This document shows, piece after piece, positions 9,411 through 19,744 of a DNA stretch of 64,000 bases. Each line of letters opens with the position of its first letter. The stretch's first letter is position 1. The position numbers and the translations under genes were made by a program. Under the pieces are notes generated by a model. It was not told the DNA's origin. It saw only the letters and a program-made list of their open reading frames with translations, and ran no database searches. The stretch spans positions 44,660,563 to 44,724,562 of the forward strand of contig CM064572.1 in assembly GCA_032716605.1 (NCBI GenBank), in the 5' to 3' direction. Source of the DNA: Paralithodes platypus (taxonomy: Eukaryota; Arthropoda; Malacostraca; Decapoda; Lithodidae).

Positions 9411-11084
9411 GACGCCTCCCGGCGTTAGCAGAATGGTTGCGTGGGGCACTGCAGCTCGGTAGCGCTCGCCAGGATGGGGGGATAGGCTACAATTGTCCTA
9501 GAATGATCTACTATATTTCATTAGTGTCGTGTTGTCACAGACAGTCTAGAAATGGTCTTTGTTTTGGTCTGTGACCGCGCCTTATATTTTATATTCGCTA
9601 TAATATAAATGTTGCTTGTGTGGGAGGCGAGCGAGAGAGTGTGAGGGAGTACACCCGGCAGCGAGGTGAGCTATGACGCGGCTCGCTTGGGCGCTGACGG
9701 CGTTGGCGGCCGGGTGGTCAACTAGTCCCTTCCCCTAGCGGCCTCGTGGTTTTTACCAGCTCAGAGCTTGCCTGACACGCGTATCGCCTACATCCTTTGC
9801 AATTCTGTCCCCCATACTCGCTACTTTGCATACTATTTCTCTCTCTCGCCTTTTCCTTTCTCATTCTCTAATCTTTATTAAACTCAACATCCCTTCTGGT
9901 TTCAGCATAGACGTTTACCGTCGACCAGTCGTATTGTACGCGAAGCTCTCAGATATTTCCATGTATGAGGTTTAGAGAGACGGACTTTTCCGTATGTGTT
10001 CTCTCTCGGGAAGGTTGTAGACCGGTATATGTCTCCCTTGCAAGGTGTTGAGTGATTCTGCTTGGTTATCTAAAGCTAGACTGGGGGTAAGGTTACTGTG
10101 TCGTTGTCTCCGATGTGTGCAGTGTTAGCTAAGCTCTGCACGACATCGACAGGTACTGTGGGAGCCTAAGTTGTCTTCGGGTTGGTTTACTTTGCGAGCA
10201 TAGCGCTGTGGTGCGAGAGGGCCATAGCCTATCCCTCACAACATAGTGCTGCCTCTTTGTGTTGACTTCTGAGGGATCGCCAGGATAGAGCTAGGTATTA
10301 GAGACCTAGATTTATCAAGAGAGCATCCCCGTCATATAACGTAATCTTCATTATACCACCCTTGGACAACGGTAGGCTACGAGCCGCATGCTCGCCCATT
10401 GTTGCCCTGCCTTGATACCCCAGCTAGACTTTATTAACTGAGCAGACACTGGATAGAGATAAGTCCCATTATTATATGTATGCAGCATTATTATTCACCG
10501 CACTTTTGAGCCGAGGTTGTTGTTGAGTTGCACAACCCTAGTAGGCTGTTGCGTTGTGTCACGAATCATTTCTTTAGTTGTCGAGCATTACTACCTTTGC
10601 GCACTTTATTATTCGCCTGCCTATTATTACTATATGTCCTAGCATTTATTGTGACCCGTATTCTGCATTATAATTGTTCAAGATTCTTTACGAACATCTT
10701 CCCAGCATCAGACTTAGTTCAGAAGTTTCCAGTTGATGTTGCAGGACTAGCATTGCACTTTCTTTAATACAGGAGTGCCAGTTATTTGAGTATCTACCGT
10801 AATGTTATTTAATCACGTTAACTATCTTTTCTTTGTGTAACATAATCGAGTAATCTTTTACTGTTTGAGAATAGGCTGTTTCATTGAGCGTCAGCCTAGT
10901 GTGTGTGCACCAGTTACCGAGTCATAGGATACCTCGTTGTCCAGGCACGACTCAGGGCGGTAATGGTGTTTTGTTTTCCAGTGTTTAAGGCAGGGGTTGG
11001 ATCTAGTGTTACCGTTGTTGCTTTTTGCCATTATCTAGTCCAATGTTGAAGAGCCCTGTGTCTTTGAGAACCTGGATCGTAACA
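9411..11084 (+). repeat. 3' LTR of element B (LTR family 2)
   Basis: Starts at (G)GACGCCTCCCGGCG (the second copy at 13546 reads TGACGCC) and ends GGATCGTAACA. About 1.67 kb. It shares the end style (TGACG...GTAACA) and scattered blocks with LTR family 1 but is clearly a different family. The open reading frames inside it are not conserved as protein and are not annotated. Confidence 0.8.
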
Positions 11085-11800
11085 AGTCTCCCCGCAGTTC
11101 CCGGGTTAATGCTTCCAAAACCCAATTTCTCCATCTATCTACCTGTAAGGAACTTCCTGCGGACTATCCCTTATTCTTCAGCAATACAAAAATCAATCCT
11201 TCATCTTCTCTCAATATTCTTGGTGTCTCTTTTACTTCTGCTCTCAGTTGGAAGGACCATATTACCAGTCTTACTAAGGCAGCCTCCCAGAAGCTGGGTG
11301 TGCTCAACCTCCTTAGGGGGTTCTTTTCCCCTGCACAGCTTCTTGCTCTGTACAGGGGCATAGTGCGTCCTTGTATTGAGTATTGTTCACATGTGTGGGG
11401 AGGTTCCTCTCACACTGCTCTCCTAGACAAAGTTGAAAGGAAGGCCTTTCGTATCATTAACTCACGTCCACTCACCAATTCTCTGCAATCTCTCTCTCTC
11501 CGCCGCAATGTTGCATCTCTCTCGCTATTCTATCGCTACTATAATAATCAGTGATCCTCAGAGCTTTCCCAGTGTATACCACCTCCTTTACGTAGGGCAC
11601 GTGGTACCTGTCTTGCAACTCAATCCCACCTCTACTCTGTGCATCTCTCCAATCCAAGAGTGAAATGTTTCTCTCAAACTTTCTTCTACTCAACAGCTGA
11701 GCTCTGGAACTCTCTCCCAGAATCAGTCCTTCCCGCTTCCTATGACTTAAATTGCTTCAAACTCCGTGTGTCCAGGCATTTTGGCTCGAACGTCCCTTGA
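11085..11800 (+). pseudogene. LINE reverse-transcriptase C-terminal fragment
   Basis: Translates, with frame changes, to the post-catalytic part of a jockey/CR1-like LINE protein: NILGVSFTSALSWKDHI, then LLALYRGIVRPCIEYCSHVWGG, LLDKVERKAFRIINS, RRARGT and a terminal ELWNSLPESVLPASYDL before TGA at 11800. The catalytic domain is absent. Element B's LTR abuts it, so B (or its LTR) inserted into this LINE copy. A related relic occurs at about 31990-32260. Confidence 0.75.
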
Positions 11801-11970
11801 TTTTGGCCCTGTCACTCTTTCAACTATGGGGGAGGCACTCGCTATAGGCAGTTCTGCCTTTTGCCTCCCTCAATCACATAGAAAAAAAAAATTGATCCTC
11901 AGTGTTTTGGAGGACAAGCAGCCTAGAGGAGTCACTAGACCTGTTGTTGCTTGATTTCCTTTGTACTCCT

Positions 11971-13026
11971 GATGCATATCCAATGAGAAATGGCACGGCG
12001 AAAACTGTTGTCTGGAACCTGCTCTTGTATTGCTCGCGGTATGGTTACCCACAAGAGGTGCAATCGGACCAAGGTTCTAGTTTTACATCTAATCTGTTCA
12101 AACAAACTATGATTCAGCATGGCATCAGCACTGTCGTCTCTTCTGCGTATCACCCGGAGAGTCAAGGGGTGTTGGAGAGGTGGCACGCCACGCTGAAAAG
12201 CATGCTTCGATGTTACTGCGCAGAGAATGGAAAGGATTGGGACCTTGGTCTGCCGTATGTTTTGTTCGCGGCAAGAGAAGTACCTGGAGAGAGTCTCGGT
12301 TTCAGTCCGAATGAGATTGTTTTCGGGCATCAGGTGAGGGGTCCTCTCCACATGGTGAAGGAGATGTGGGAGGGCACTAGGCATATTGTTCTGCGAGATA
12401 AGTTGCGCAACCTCTTGTTCCTGAGCGACAAGAGGAGTTGTTTACTAGGCTGTGGCAGTCCGTCCGCATGTTTGTTGCTTCTCCAGGCCTGATGTACGGG
12501 GTAGAATCCGACATGAAGGCTGGAGACAGTGCAAGGCTCGAGTTGGTTCCCTACCGTGTGAATCCTGCTCGACAGCCTGTTGTGAAGGCGGAGCTGGACG
12601 GCGTGTGGAGAGGGGGTCTTAGGGATGAGGGATATTGTGAGTGTCGTTGCCAGTGGCTTTGCAACCTGAGTTTGGTGGCAGAGTCTGTGTGTATGTTGAT
12701 TGCAAGAGTGTGGAAGCATTATCCCTGACAGACGCCTATCCATTACCCAGAGTTGACGACACCATAGACCGCTTCGGGGCTGCCTCGCTCATCACGAATG
12801 TAGAACTAGTGAAGGGTTATTGGCAGGCCCCGTTGCCGGAAAGAGCGAAGAGAAGTGCCAGTCTTGCGATGAACTGGGCAGTTTGTCAGTGTCAGGTGTT
12901 GTTGTGCTGCCGGAACACAAGTTGGATGTGTGGCATGTTGAGGGCACTGATAATGTTTTGGCTTTGTTTGCAGGAGAGCCCTCGCTGTTCAGTTAGTGTC
13001 TGTCGTGGGTGGAGGATCCGGGGTAG
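11971..13026 (+). pseudogene. Duplicated fragment of element B integrase and RT remnant
   Basis: Starts abruptly at DAYPMRNGTAKTVV, 5' of the second integrase Asp, and is fused upstream to LINE 3' sequence, giving a chimeric frame from about 11902. It contains SDQGSSF and VLERW, then the same degenerate RT text as copy 1, ending at 13026 with the WVEDPG stop. The first catalytic Asp and the zinc finger are absent. Confidence 0.75.
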
Positions 13027-13545
13027 GCTACCACAGTATGTTGGTATAGCCTCCTGTCTTGGCTCGCGGTGTATTTTTGCGCTGGTGCTTGTTGGCTCGC
13101 GTGTGTAGCATCAGCGTAGGGTCGCAGGGCAGGAGTTGTTGGCTTTGATTAGAAGAAAATTAGGCTACATCTATAGTAGCTGCCAAAAACAACATTAAAA
13201 TAAAATATGAAAAATTAAATAAAAACTCTTTCTTTTAATAATTAATTTTAAGATAATATTGTAGCTGAGTACTGAGTGCAGATGATTTTCCTTCAGTAGG
13301 CTGTGCTTCTTAAAGCTCGCTCTGGGAGCACAATGTTATGAATTAATGTATTATATTTGGGAAGGGTGATAAGATTTTTTTATATATAAAATGTTGTTGT
13401 ATTTTTTTTTTTGAGGAAACTGAGCTTGCATTCCATGAGAGGGGGAGTGGTTAGGAGTGGCAGATTCTAGCGACATTCTGCCTGTTCAGATATGGGCTCA
13501 TGGTTGAGTGTCCCATATCTTGGGGGGGGGGGGGGGGGGCGGGGG

Positions 13546-15220
13546 TGACGCCTCCCGGCGTTAGCAGAATGGTTGCGTGGGGCATTGCAGCTCGCTAGCG
13601 CTCGCCAGGATGGGGGGATAGGCTACAGTTGTCCTAGAATGATCTGCTATATTTCATTAGTGTTGTGTTGTCACAGACAGTCTAGAAATGGTCTTTGTTC
13701 TGGTCTGTGACCGCGCCTTATATTTTATATTCGCTATAATATAAATGTTGCTTGTGTGGGAGGCGAGCGAGAGAGTGTGAGGGAGTACACCCGGCAGCGA
13801 GGTGAGCTATGACGCGGCTCGCTTGGGCGCTGATGGCGTTGGCGGCCGGGTGGTCAACTAGTCCCTTCCCGTAGCGGCCTCGTGGTTTTTACCAGCTCAG
13901 AGCTTGCCTGACACGCGTATCGCCTACATCCTTTGCAATTCTGTCCCCCATACTCGCTACTTTGCATACTATTTCTCTCTCTCGACTTTTCCTTTCTCAT
14001 TCTCTAATCTTTATTAAACTCAACATCCCTTCTGGTTTCAGCATAGACGTTCACCGTCGACCAGTCGTATTGTACGCGAAGCTCTCAGATATTTCCATGT
14101 ATGAGGTTTAGAGAGACGGACTTTTCCGTATGTGTTCTCTCTCGGGAAGGTTGTAGACCGGTATATGTCTCCCTTGCAAGGTGTTGAGTGATTCTGCTTG
14201 GTTATCTAAAGCTAGACTGGGGGTAAGGTTACTGTGTCGTTGTCTCCGATGTGTGCAGTGTTAGCTAAGCTCTGCACGACATCGACAGGTACTGTGGGAG
14301 CCTAAGTTGTCTTCGGGTTGGTTTACTTTGCGAGCACAGCGCTGTGGTGAGAGAGGGCCATAGCCGATCCCTCACAACATAGTGCTGCCTCTTTGTGTTG
14401 ACTTCTGAGGGATCGCCAGGATAGAGCTAGGTATTAGAGACCTAGATTTATCAAGAGAGCATCCCCGTCATATAACGTAATCTTCATTATACCACCCTTG
14501 GACAACGGTAGGCTACGAGCCGCATGCTCGCCCATTGTTGCCCTGCCTTGATACCCCAGCTAGACTTTATTAACTGAGCAGACACTGGTTAGAGATAAGC
14601 CCCATTATTATATGTATGCAGCATTATTATTCACCGCACTTTTGAGCCGAGGTTGTTGTTGAGTTGCACAACCCTAGTAGGCTGTTGCGTTGTGTCACGA
14701 AGCATTTCTTTAGTTGTCGAGCATTACTACCTTTGCGCACTTTATTATTCGCCTGCCTATTATTACTATATGTCCTAGCATTTATTGTGACCCGTATTCT
14801 GCATTATAATTGTTCAAGATTCTTTACGAACATCTTCCCAGCATTAGACTTAGTTCAGAAGTTTCCAGTTGATGTTGCAGGACTAGCATTGCACTTTCTT
14901 TAATACAGGAGTGCCAGTTATTTGAGTATCTACCGTAATGTTATTTAATCACGTTAACTATCTTTTCTTTGTGTAACATAATCGAGTAATCTTTTACTGT
15001 TTGAGAATAGGCTGTTTCATTGAGCGTCAGCCTAGTGTGTGTGCACCAGTTTCCGAGTCATAGGATACCTCGTTGTCCAGGCACGACTCAGGGCGGTAAT
15101 GGTGTTTTGTTTTCCAGTGTTTAAGGCAGGGGTTGGATCTAGTGTTACCGTTGTTGCTTTTTGCCATTATCTAGTCCAATGTTGAAGAGCCCTGTGTCTT
15201 TGAGAACCTGGATCGTAACA
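13546..15220 (+). repeat. LTR family 2, duplicated copy
   Basis: TGACGCCTCCC...GGATCGTAACA, nearly identical to 9411-11084. It is preceded by a G tract with one interruption (GGGCGGGGG). It is part of the tandem duplication, not a second LTR of the same insertion. Confidence 0.8.
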
Positions 15221-15934
15221 AGTCTCCCCGCAGTTCCCGGGTTAATGCTTCCAAAACCCAATTTTTCCATCTATCTACCTGTAAGGAACTTCATGCGGAC
15301 TATCCCTTATTCTTCAACAATACAAAAATCAATCCTTCATCTTCTCTCAATATTCTTGGTGTCTCTTTTACTTCTGCTCTCAGTTGGAAGGACCATATTA
15401 CCAGTCTTACTAAGGCAGCCTCCCAGAAGCTGGGTGTGCTCAACCTCCTTAGGGGGTTCTTTTCCCCTGCACAGCTTCTTGCTCTGTACAGGGGCATAGT
15501 GCGTCCTTGTATTGAGTATTGTTCACATGTGTGGGGAGGTTCCTCTCACACTGCTCTCCTAGACAAAGTTGAAAGGAAGGCCTTTCGTATCATTAACTCC
15601 CGTCCACTCACCAATTCTCTGCAATCTCTCTCTCCGCCGCAATGTTGCATCTCTCTCGCTATTCTATCGCTACTATAATAATCAGTGATCCTCAGAGCTT
15701 TCCCAGTGTATACCACCTCCTTTACGTAGGGCACGTGGTACCTGTCTTGCAACTCAATCCCACCTCTACTCTGTGCAACTCTCCAATCCAAGAGTGAAAC
15801 GTTACTCTCAAACTTTCTTCTACTCAACAGCTGAGCTCTGGAACTCTCTTCCAGAATCACTCCTTCCCGCTTCCTATGACTTAAATTGCTTCAAACTCTG
15901 TGTGTCCAGGCATTTTGGCTCGAATGTCCCTTGA
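15221..15934 (+). pseudogene. LINE RT C-terminal fragment, duplicated copy
   Basis: Same protein text as 11085-11800 with a two-base loss in a (TC)n run near 15630 that truncates the frame after LQSLS. It ends with the TGA at 15934. Confidence 0.7.
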
Positions 15935-16520
15935 TTTTGGCCCTGTCACTCTTTCAACTATGGGGGAGGCACTCGCTATAGGCAGTTCTGCCTTTTGCCT
16001 CCCTCAATCACATAGAAAAAAAAAATTGATCCTCAGTGTTTTGGAGGACAAGCAGCCTAGAGGAGTCACTAGACCTGTTGTTGCTTGATTTCCTTTGTAC
16101 TCTCTCTCTCTCTTTTGCATTTGAATAATATGCATGAATCTGTAGGAATGTAAGTGTATATACCCTTTCAGACTAATTTTTTTCTATAATTTATGAACAC
16201 TTTCCTTGTCATTTCTTGACCCATATAGTTACACTTCATTGTATTATCCGGTACGGCTTTTTAGTAGGAGGGATGGGAGGGTGGGGAGAGAGTATTCTAC
16301 CTAATTGCGGTCATATTCTTAAACTATAAATTGTCCCTGTCTAGTAGTATCAAGGTTGGACCACCTAGTAGGGACAGCAAGGTCTGTGTGGTTTGAGTAT
16401 CTGTGTAACTCTCTCTCTCTCTCCTCCCCACTTCTTCATAAATCACCTGTCACTAATGTTTACCCTCTCCCCTTTTCCTTTCTCACCCTTTCCATTTCTC
16501 CTATTCCTCTTGATCCCTCT
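15935..16520 (+). other. LINE 3' untranslated tail and (TC)n tracts
   Basis: Continues beyond the duplicated block with CT-rich microsatellites at 16101-16112 and 16410-16425 and text typical of a LINE 3' UTR. No coding signal is seen. Confidence 0.4.
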
Positions 16521-16525
16521 CTTAA

Positions 16526-16862
16526 GGGGAGATGGGTTGTTTTTCTGGTCCTCCTTCTCTCTCATGTTTAGCCCCGTTAGTCTTCAGATTTTAAGACGTT
16601 CGACCGATTAGTTTGGCGATTTTAAGGCCTTTGGCCCCTTTTCTTTATCGATATCATGACCTTTCGTGCCATTTAGATGTCGTTTTTTCCTGGCGAGCGA
16701 TAGCGAGCCTGTCAATTTAAGAGGAACTGGCTTTCGGCCAAATTTATCTTAAAAGGGGGTCTAGGGGGTGTTTTTGTTTAAGCTTGATGGAGTACTAGCA
16801 TTTAAACTAAAACAAAATATAGAAAGATAAATAAACAGACAAATATATGAGCCATTCTGGTC
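16526..16862 (-). mobile_element. R1 repeat (TTAA-bordered MITE-like), copy
   Basis: Begins just after TTAA with GGGGAGATGGGTTG and ends before TTAA at 16863. It carries the family's internal landmarks: GATTTTAAGACGTTCG, GCGAGCGATAGCGAGCC and GGGGGTCTAGGGGG. No coding capacity. Confidence 0.55.
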
Positions 16863-17339
16863 TTAACCCATGCTGAACTGGCGACGTTCTTTCCATTGTA
16901 TTCTTGAACTATTAAATGATTGTATTCAGCTCTGGAAGGACGTCCACCATAATTATAAAAGGCTAGGGAATAACTCTAATGCCCCTTTCCCACTGATGCG
17001 ATTTCATACGATTTTCGTCGCCGAGGACGTAGTCTTGTCAATTCGCAACGAATTTGTGAGACGTCAACGATTTTGACCGTTCAAAACCGTTGACAAGTTT
17101 ACACTCGGCGATGATGTGGCCGATGGTTACGACGTAAGCGGCAACATTATGCGACATCATCGGCAAATTGAGCGATGGTTCGCCGATGACCTCGGCGAGA
17201 ACTGTCACATTTGAATAAAATATTGCGAAATAATGAGAAGGATGAACGAATCCTCGGCGTATGTTCTACGACGTCTTTGGCGAATTAAGCGATGGTTCGG
17301 CGGATACCTCGGAGAGATTATCCGAAAACTTTTTGCATA

Positions 17340-17575
17340 TAATTCATGGCACAAACGTAAGAACATAAGAAAACGGGAGTCTGCAGAAAGCCGATCGGCC
17401 CACACAAGGCAGATCCCTGTCACACCCAACGCCAATTACAAGGCCTAATTATAGACCCAGCTCACTAATGCCTTGAGGACTGACCTCACCAAAACGGTCA
17501 GAGATCAACACAAGATTACGGGGATCTGCAGAGTGCCGATTGGCCCACACCAAGCAGATACCCTCTCATACCCAA
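17340..17575 (+). repeat. Two units of a CTGCAGA..GCCGAT..GGCCCACAC repeat
   Basis: AACATAAGAAAACGGGAGTC, CTGCAGAAAGCCGATCGGCC and CACAAGGCAGAT at 17360-17420, and a second version GATCTGCAGAGTGCCGATTG at 17520-17565. I associate this repeat with decapod LINE/SINE tails (from memory, not checked). Confidence 0.4.
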
Positions 17576-17709
17576 CCCATCTCGTCGAAAATGTACAAAT
17601 TTATCTTGAAGGGGGGTCTAGAGTTTTTTGTTAAGTTTGATGGAGGTCTAGTGAGGAAACTAAGAAATAAAGGAATGAATGACCAAACAAACATTCCGTT
17701 TCCCCTTAA

Positions 17710-18071
17710 GGGGGGATGGGCGTAATATTTGCTAATTTATATATTTGTTTATGATTTATTTAGTTTCATCCCTAGACCTCCATAAAGCATATAAAGCACC
17801 CCCCAAACACCCTCCTTCAAGATCAATTTGTACATTTTTCGATATAAAAATATCCTGGCCGAAGGACGGCTCCTCAAAAAGTAGCCTACAGGCTCGCTAT
17901 CGCTAGCCAAGAAAAACTCGACGCCTAAATGACACAAAGTCTTAATATTGACAACGACATGGGGTGAAATGTCTTAAAATCGCCAAACTAATGGGCCGAA
18001 CGTCATTAAATATAAAACCTAATGGGGTTACCCATGAGGAAGAAAGGGGGCCAGAAAAAGACCCACTTCCC
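17710..18071 (+). mobile_element. R1 repeat (TTAA-bordered MITE-like), complete copy
   Basis: 362 bp between TTAA (17706-17709) and TTAA (18072-18075). The terminal inverted repeats are imperfect: GGGGGGATGGGCG at left and, reversed, GGGAAGTGGGTC at right. Landmarks in order: CCTAGACCTCCAT, ACATTTTTCGATA, CTGGCCGAAGGACGG, CTCGCTATCGCTAGCC and CTTAAAATCGCCAAAC. It lies inside the Harbinger-like element. Confidence 0.65.
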
Positions 18072-18149
18072 TTAATTCGGAGATTGGCAATGTCCTTGCC
18101 GTATGTTTACGAATTATGGCTTAATTGAGCCCACCTCGCTTTTTTTGTT

Positions 18150-18490
18150 TTCACTTTCTCTCCCTCTCTCTTTGCCTTGTATCCGTTCGGCCCCCTTCAG
18201 CCTACTGTTTTAAGACGTTTACTCCCATCAAGGTTTCAATATTTTCCTGGTGAGCGGTAGCGAGCCAACATATACAGTATATATTTTTGTTTTGAGAGCA
18301 AGCTAAATTTGTACATTTTTCGATAGAAAAATGTCTCCGGCGAAACCAGATTTCTCCATACAATGCTGGCTCGCTATCGCTCGCCAGGAAGATATCGATA
18401 CATGGAAGGGCGATAAACGTCTTAAAACAGTTTGCTGAATGGGGCAGAATGGATACAAGCCAGAAAAAGAGAGAAAAGGAGAGAAAGAGA
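18150..18490. repeat. Large imperfect palindrome related to R1
   Basis: The left arm reads CTTGTATCCGTTCGGCCCCC, TTTTAAGACGTTTA and CCTGGTGAGCGGTAGCGAGCC. The right arm is its reverse complement in order: GGCTCGCTATCGCTCGCCAGG, TAAACGTCTTAAAA and GGATACAAG. The flanks (TCTCTCCCTCTCT / AGAGAAAAGGAGAGAAAG) extend the pairing. It looks like two R1 halves head to head, a foldback structure. Confidence 0.6.
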
Positions 18491-19218
18491 AAAAACGAAC
18501 AGGTGAACCACCTTACGAGTGGTGCATAGAAAAAAGGGTTGACAGGTTCACTATAGGCCTAATCATTTTTTTTTACCCACCTCGCCGAAGGTGCTCTTTG
18601 GCCTCGGCGAGGTGTTTTCCAAGCATTGATCTACGTCGCACAGCCCTTCGCACGCCTCTGCGAAGTATACCCGTGGCGGGTATACTCTCGGCGAGTTTTC
18701 GTCCGCATGTCGACGACTAATCGACCAGGAAATCGCCGATGATTATTGTGCATTGTCGATGTTCTCAGAACATCTGAGGGCATCGGCGAGCTGTCATGCG
18801 ACGTTTTGGAAAATTGCAACGTTTTTTTCGTGCGACACCCTCCGCGATGTCTCGCCGATGATCTCCGAGGGCCTCGCAGATCCCTCTGCGATGTTCGACG
18901 ATGCTTGCGAGGGCTACGACCCCTCGTCAGTGCTCGTCCAAAAGTTTGAACAATCCGAACATTTGCGATGACCCGCGAGGCCTTGCGAGTCAAACGATTA
19001 TCATGCGAGGGTTCAAGATTTTGTTGCGACATGTCACGAATGTGCCATTTTATTGGTGTCTGCGATGAAAGTCGTATGAAATCGCAACAGTGGGAAAGGG
19101 GCATAAGAATCGTTTTAGCTACCATATAATTATATCCTTGTAAAAACTGCACAAAATCGTCTAAGTATAGCTAGAATATTTTGTTTTTATAATTTGACGC
19201 TGGTACAGAAAGGGTTAA

Positions 19219-19583
19219 GGGGGTGGGGCTGATTTTTCTGGCCCCCTTCTCCCTCGTGCTTAGCCCCATTGGTTTATAGATTTTAAGACGTTCAGCTCAT
19301 TAGTTTGCCGATTTTAACACCTTTCGCCCCATTTCATTGTCAATTTGAACACCTTTCTTGTCATCTAGGTGTCGATTTTTTTCCTGTCGAGCGATAGCGT
19401 GCTTGCAATTTGAAGAGAAATCGGCTCGGTACATTTTTCTACCGAAAAAATAAAAAATAAATAAAAATTTATCTTGAAGTGGGGGGGGGGGGGTCTAGGG
19501 GTGCTTTTCCAAGCTTGATGGAGGCTTAGCGAGGAAACCGAAAAATATAGCAATAAATGAAACCAAAAAAGGCCCATCTTCCC
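19219..19583 (-). mobile_element. R1 repeat, complete copy
   Basis: Between TTAA at 19215-19218 and TTAA at 19584-19587. Ends GGGGGTGGGGC and GGCCCATCTTCCC. Contains a 13-14 base G tract within GGGTCTAGGGG. Non-coding. Confidence 0.6.
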
Positions 19584-19744
19584 TTAAAGTACGCGACGTC
19601 GCCAAACACGAGGTAAAACACTCCGTAGAATTGTTATCTCCCGCTCAAGTTAATAGAATAATAAAACCTGGCGGGCATTAGCATATACCGTATATTAATG
19701 GTCTGAGGATTGTTTATTATGGGAGAGTTAAGATTGGGGATACT

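Larger units (their letters stand above)
5439..11084 (+). mobile_element. Element B: Gmr1-like Ty3/gypsy LTR retrotransposon, 5' end displaced by element A
   Basis: The region immediately right of element A's LTR continues a gag reading frame (IVAPPPQGF, matching IVAPSPPQGL in A), so the left part of B lies beyond A and outside the window. It runs gag (frameshifted), protease, intact-looking integrase, a strongly degraded and shortened RT, and the last codons of the RNase H region. A 3' untranslated stretch, a long G tract (9391-9410) and an LTR ending at 11084 follow. Its gag-pro-integrase is close to element C, but its LTR is of another family (family 2). Confidence 0.8.
7841..11970 (+). 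repeat. Tandem duplication, copy 1 (4.13 kb)
   Basis: The block begins GATGCATATCCAATGAG inside element B integrase and runs through the RT remnant, LTR family 2 and the LINE 3' end to TTGTACTC. The same block repeats from 11971 with an offset of 4130-4134 bases and only scattered differences. Both junctions share the dinucleotide CT, consistent with a microhomology-mediated or unequal-crossover duplication. Confidence 0.85.
11971..16104 (+). repeat. Tandem duplication, copy 2 (4.13 kb)
   Basis: Direct repeat of 7841-11970. Differences are small: for example TCGCGG for TCGCAG in integrase, GAGATT for GAGCTT, and AAGTTGCGCAACC for AAGTTGCAACT in the RT remnant. Copy 2 therefore lacks gag, protease and the N-terminal half of integrase and cannot be an independent insertion. 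It ends where a (TC)n run starts. Confidence 0.85.
16980..19103. mobile_element. PIF/Harbinger-like non-autonomous DNA transposon
   Basis: The ends are inverted repeats TGCCCCTTTCCCACTG(A/T)TGCGATTTCATACGA (left 16980, right ending 19103), each flanked by TAA (16977-16979 and 19104-19106). A 3-bp TAA/TTA duplication with such ends is the PIF/Harbinger pattern. Arms of several hundred bases are unusually rich in GCGA/TCGC and contain short diverged inverted segments (CGCCGATGA and similar). No transposase frame is visible. The middle is filled by other repeats (R1 copy 17710-18071, palindrome 18150-18490, decapod-type repeat 17340-17575). Confidence 0.65.

Noticed and set aside
10528..10767. 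Open frame MHNPSRLL... repeated at 14664
   Set aside because: It lies within LTR family 2 and is present twice only because the LTR is duplicated. There is no homology to any protein I know, and it sits in a non-coding LTR.
18600..18960. Coding gene in the CG-rich arm of the Harbinger-like element
   Set aside because: Overlapping frames on both strands, no recognisable motif, and biased GCGA/TCGC composition make chance frames likely.
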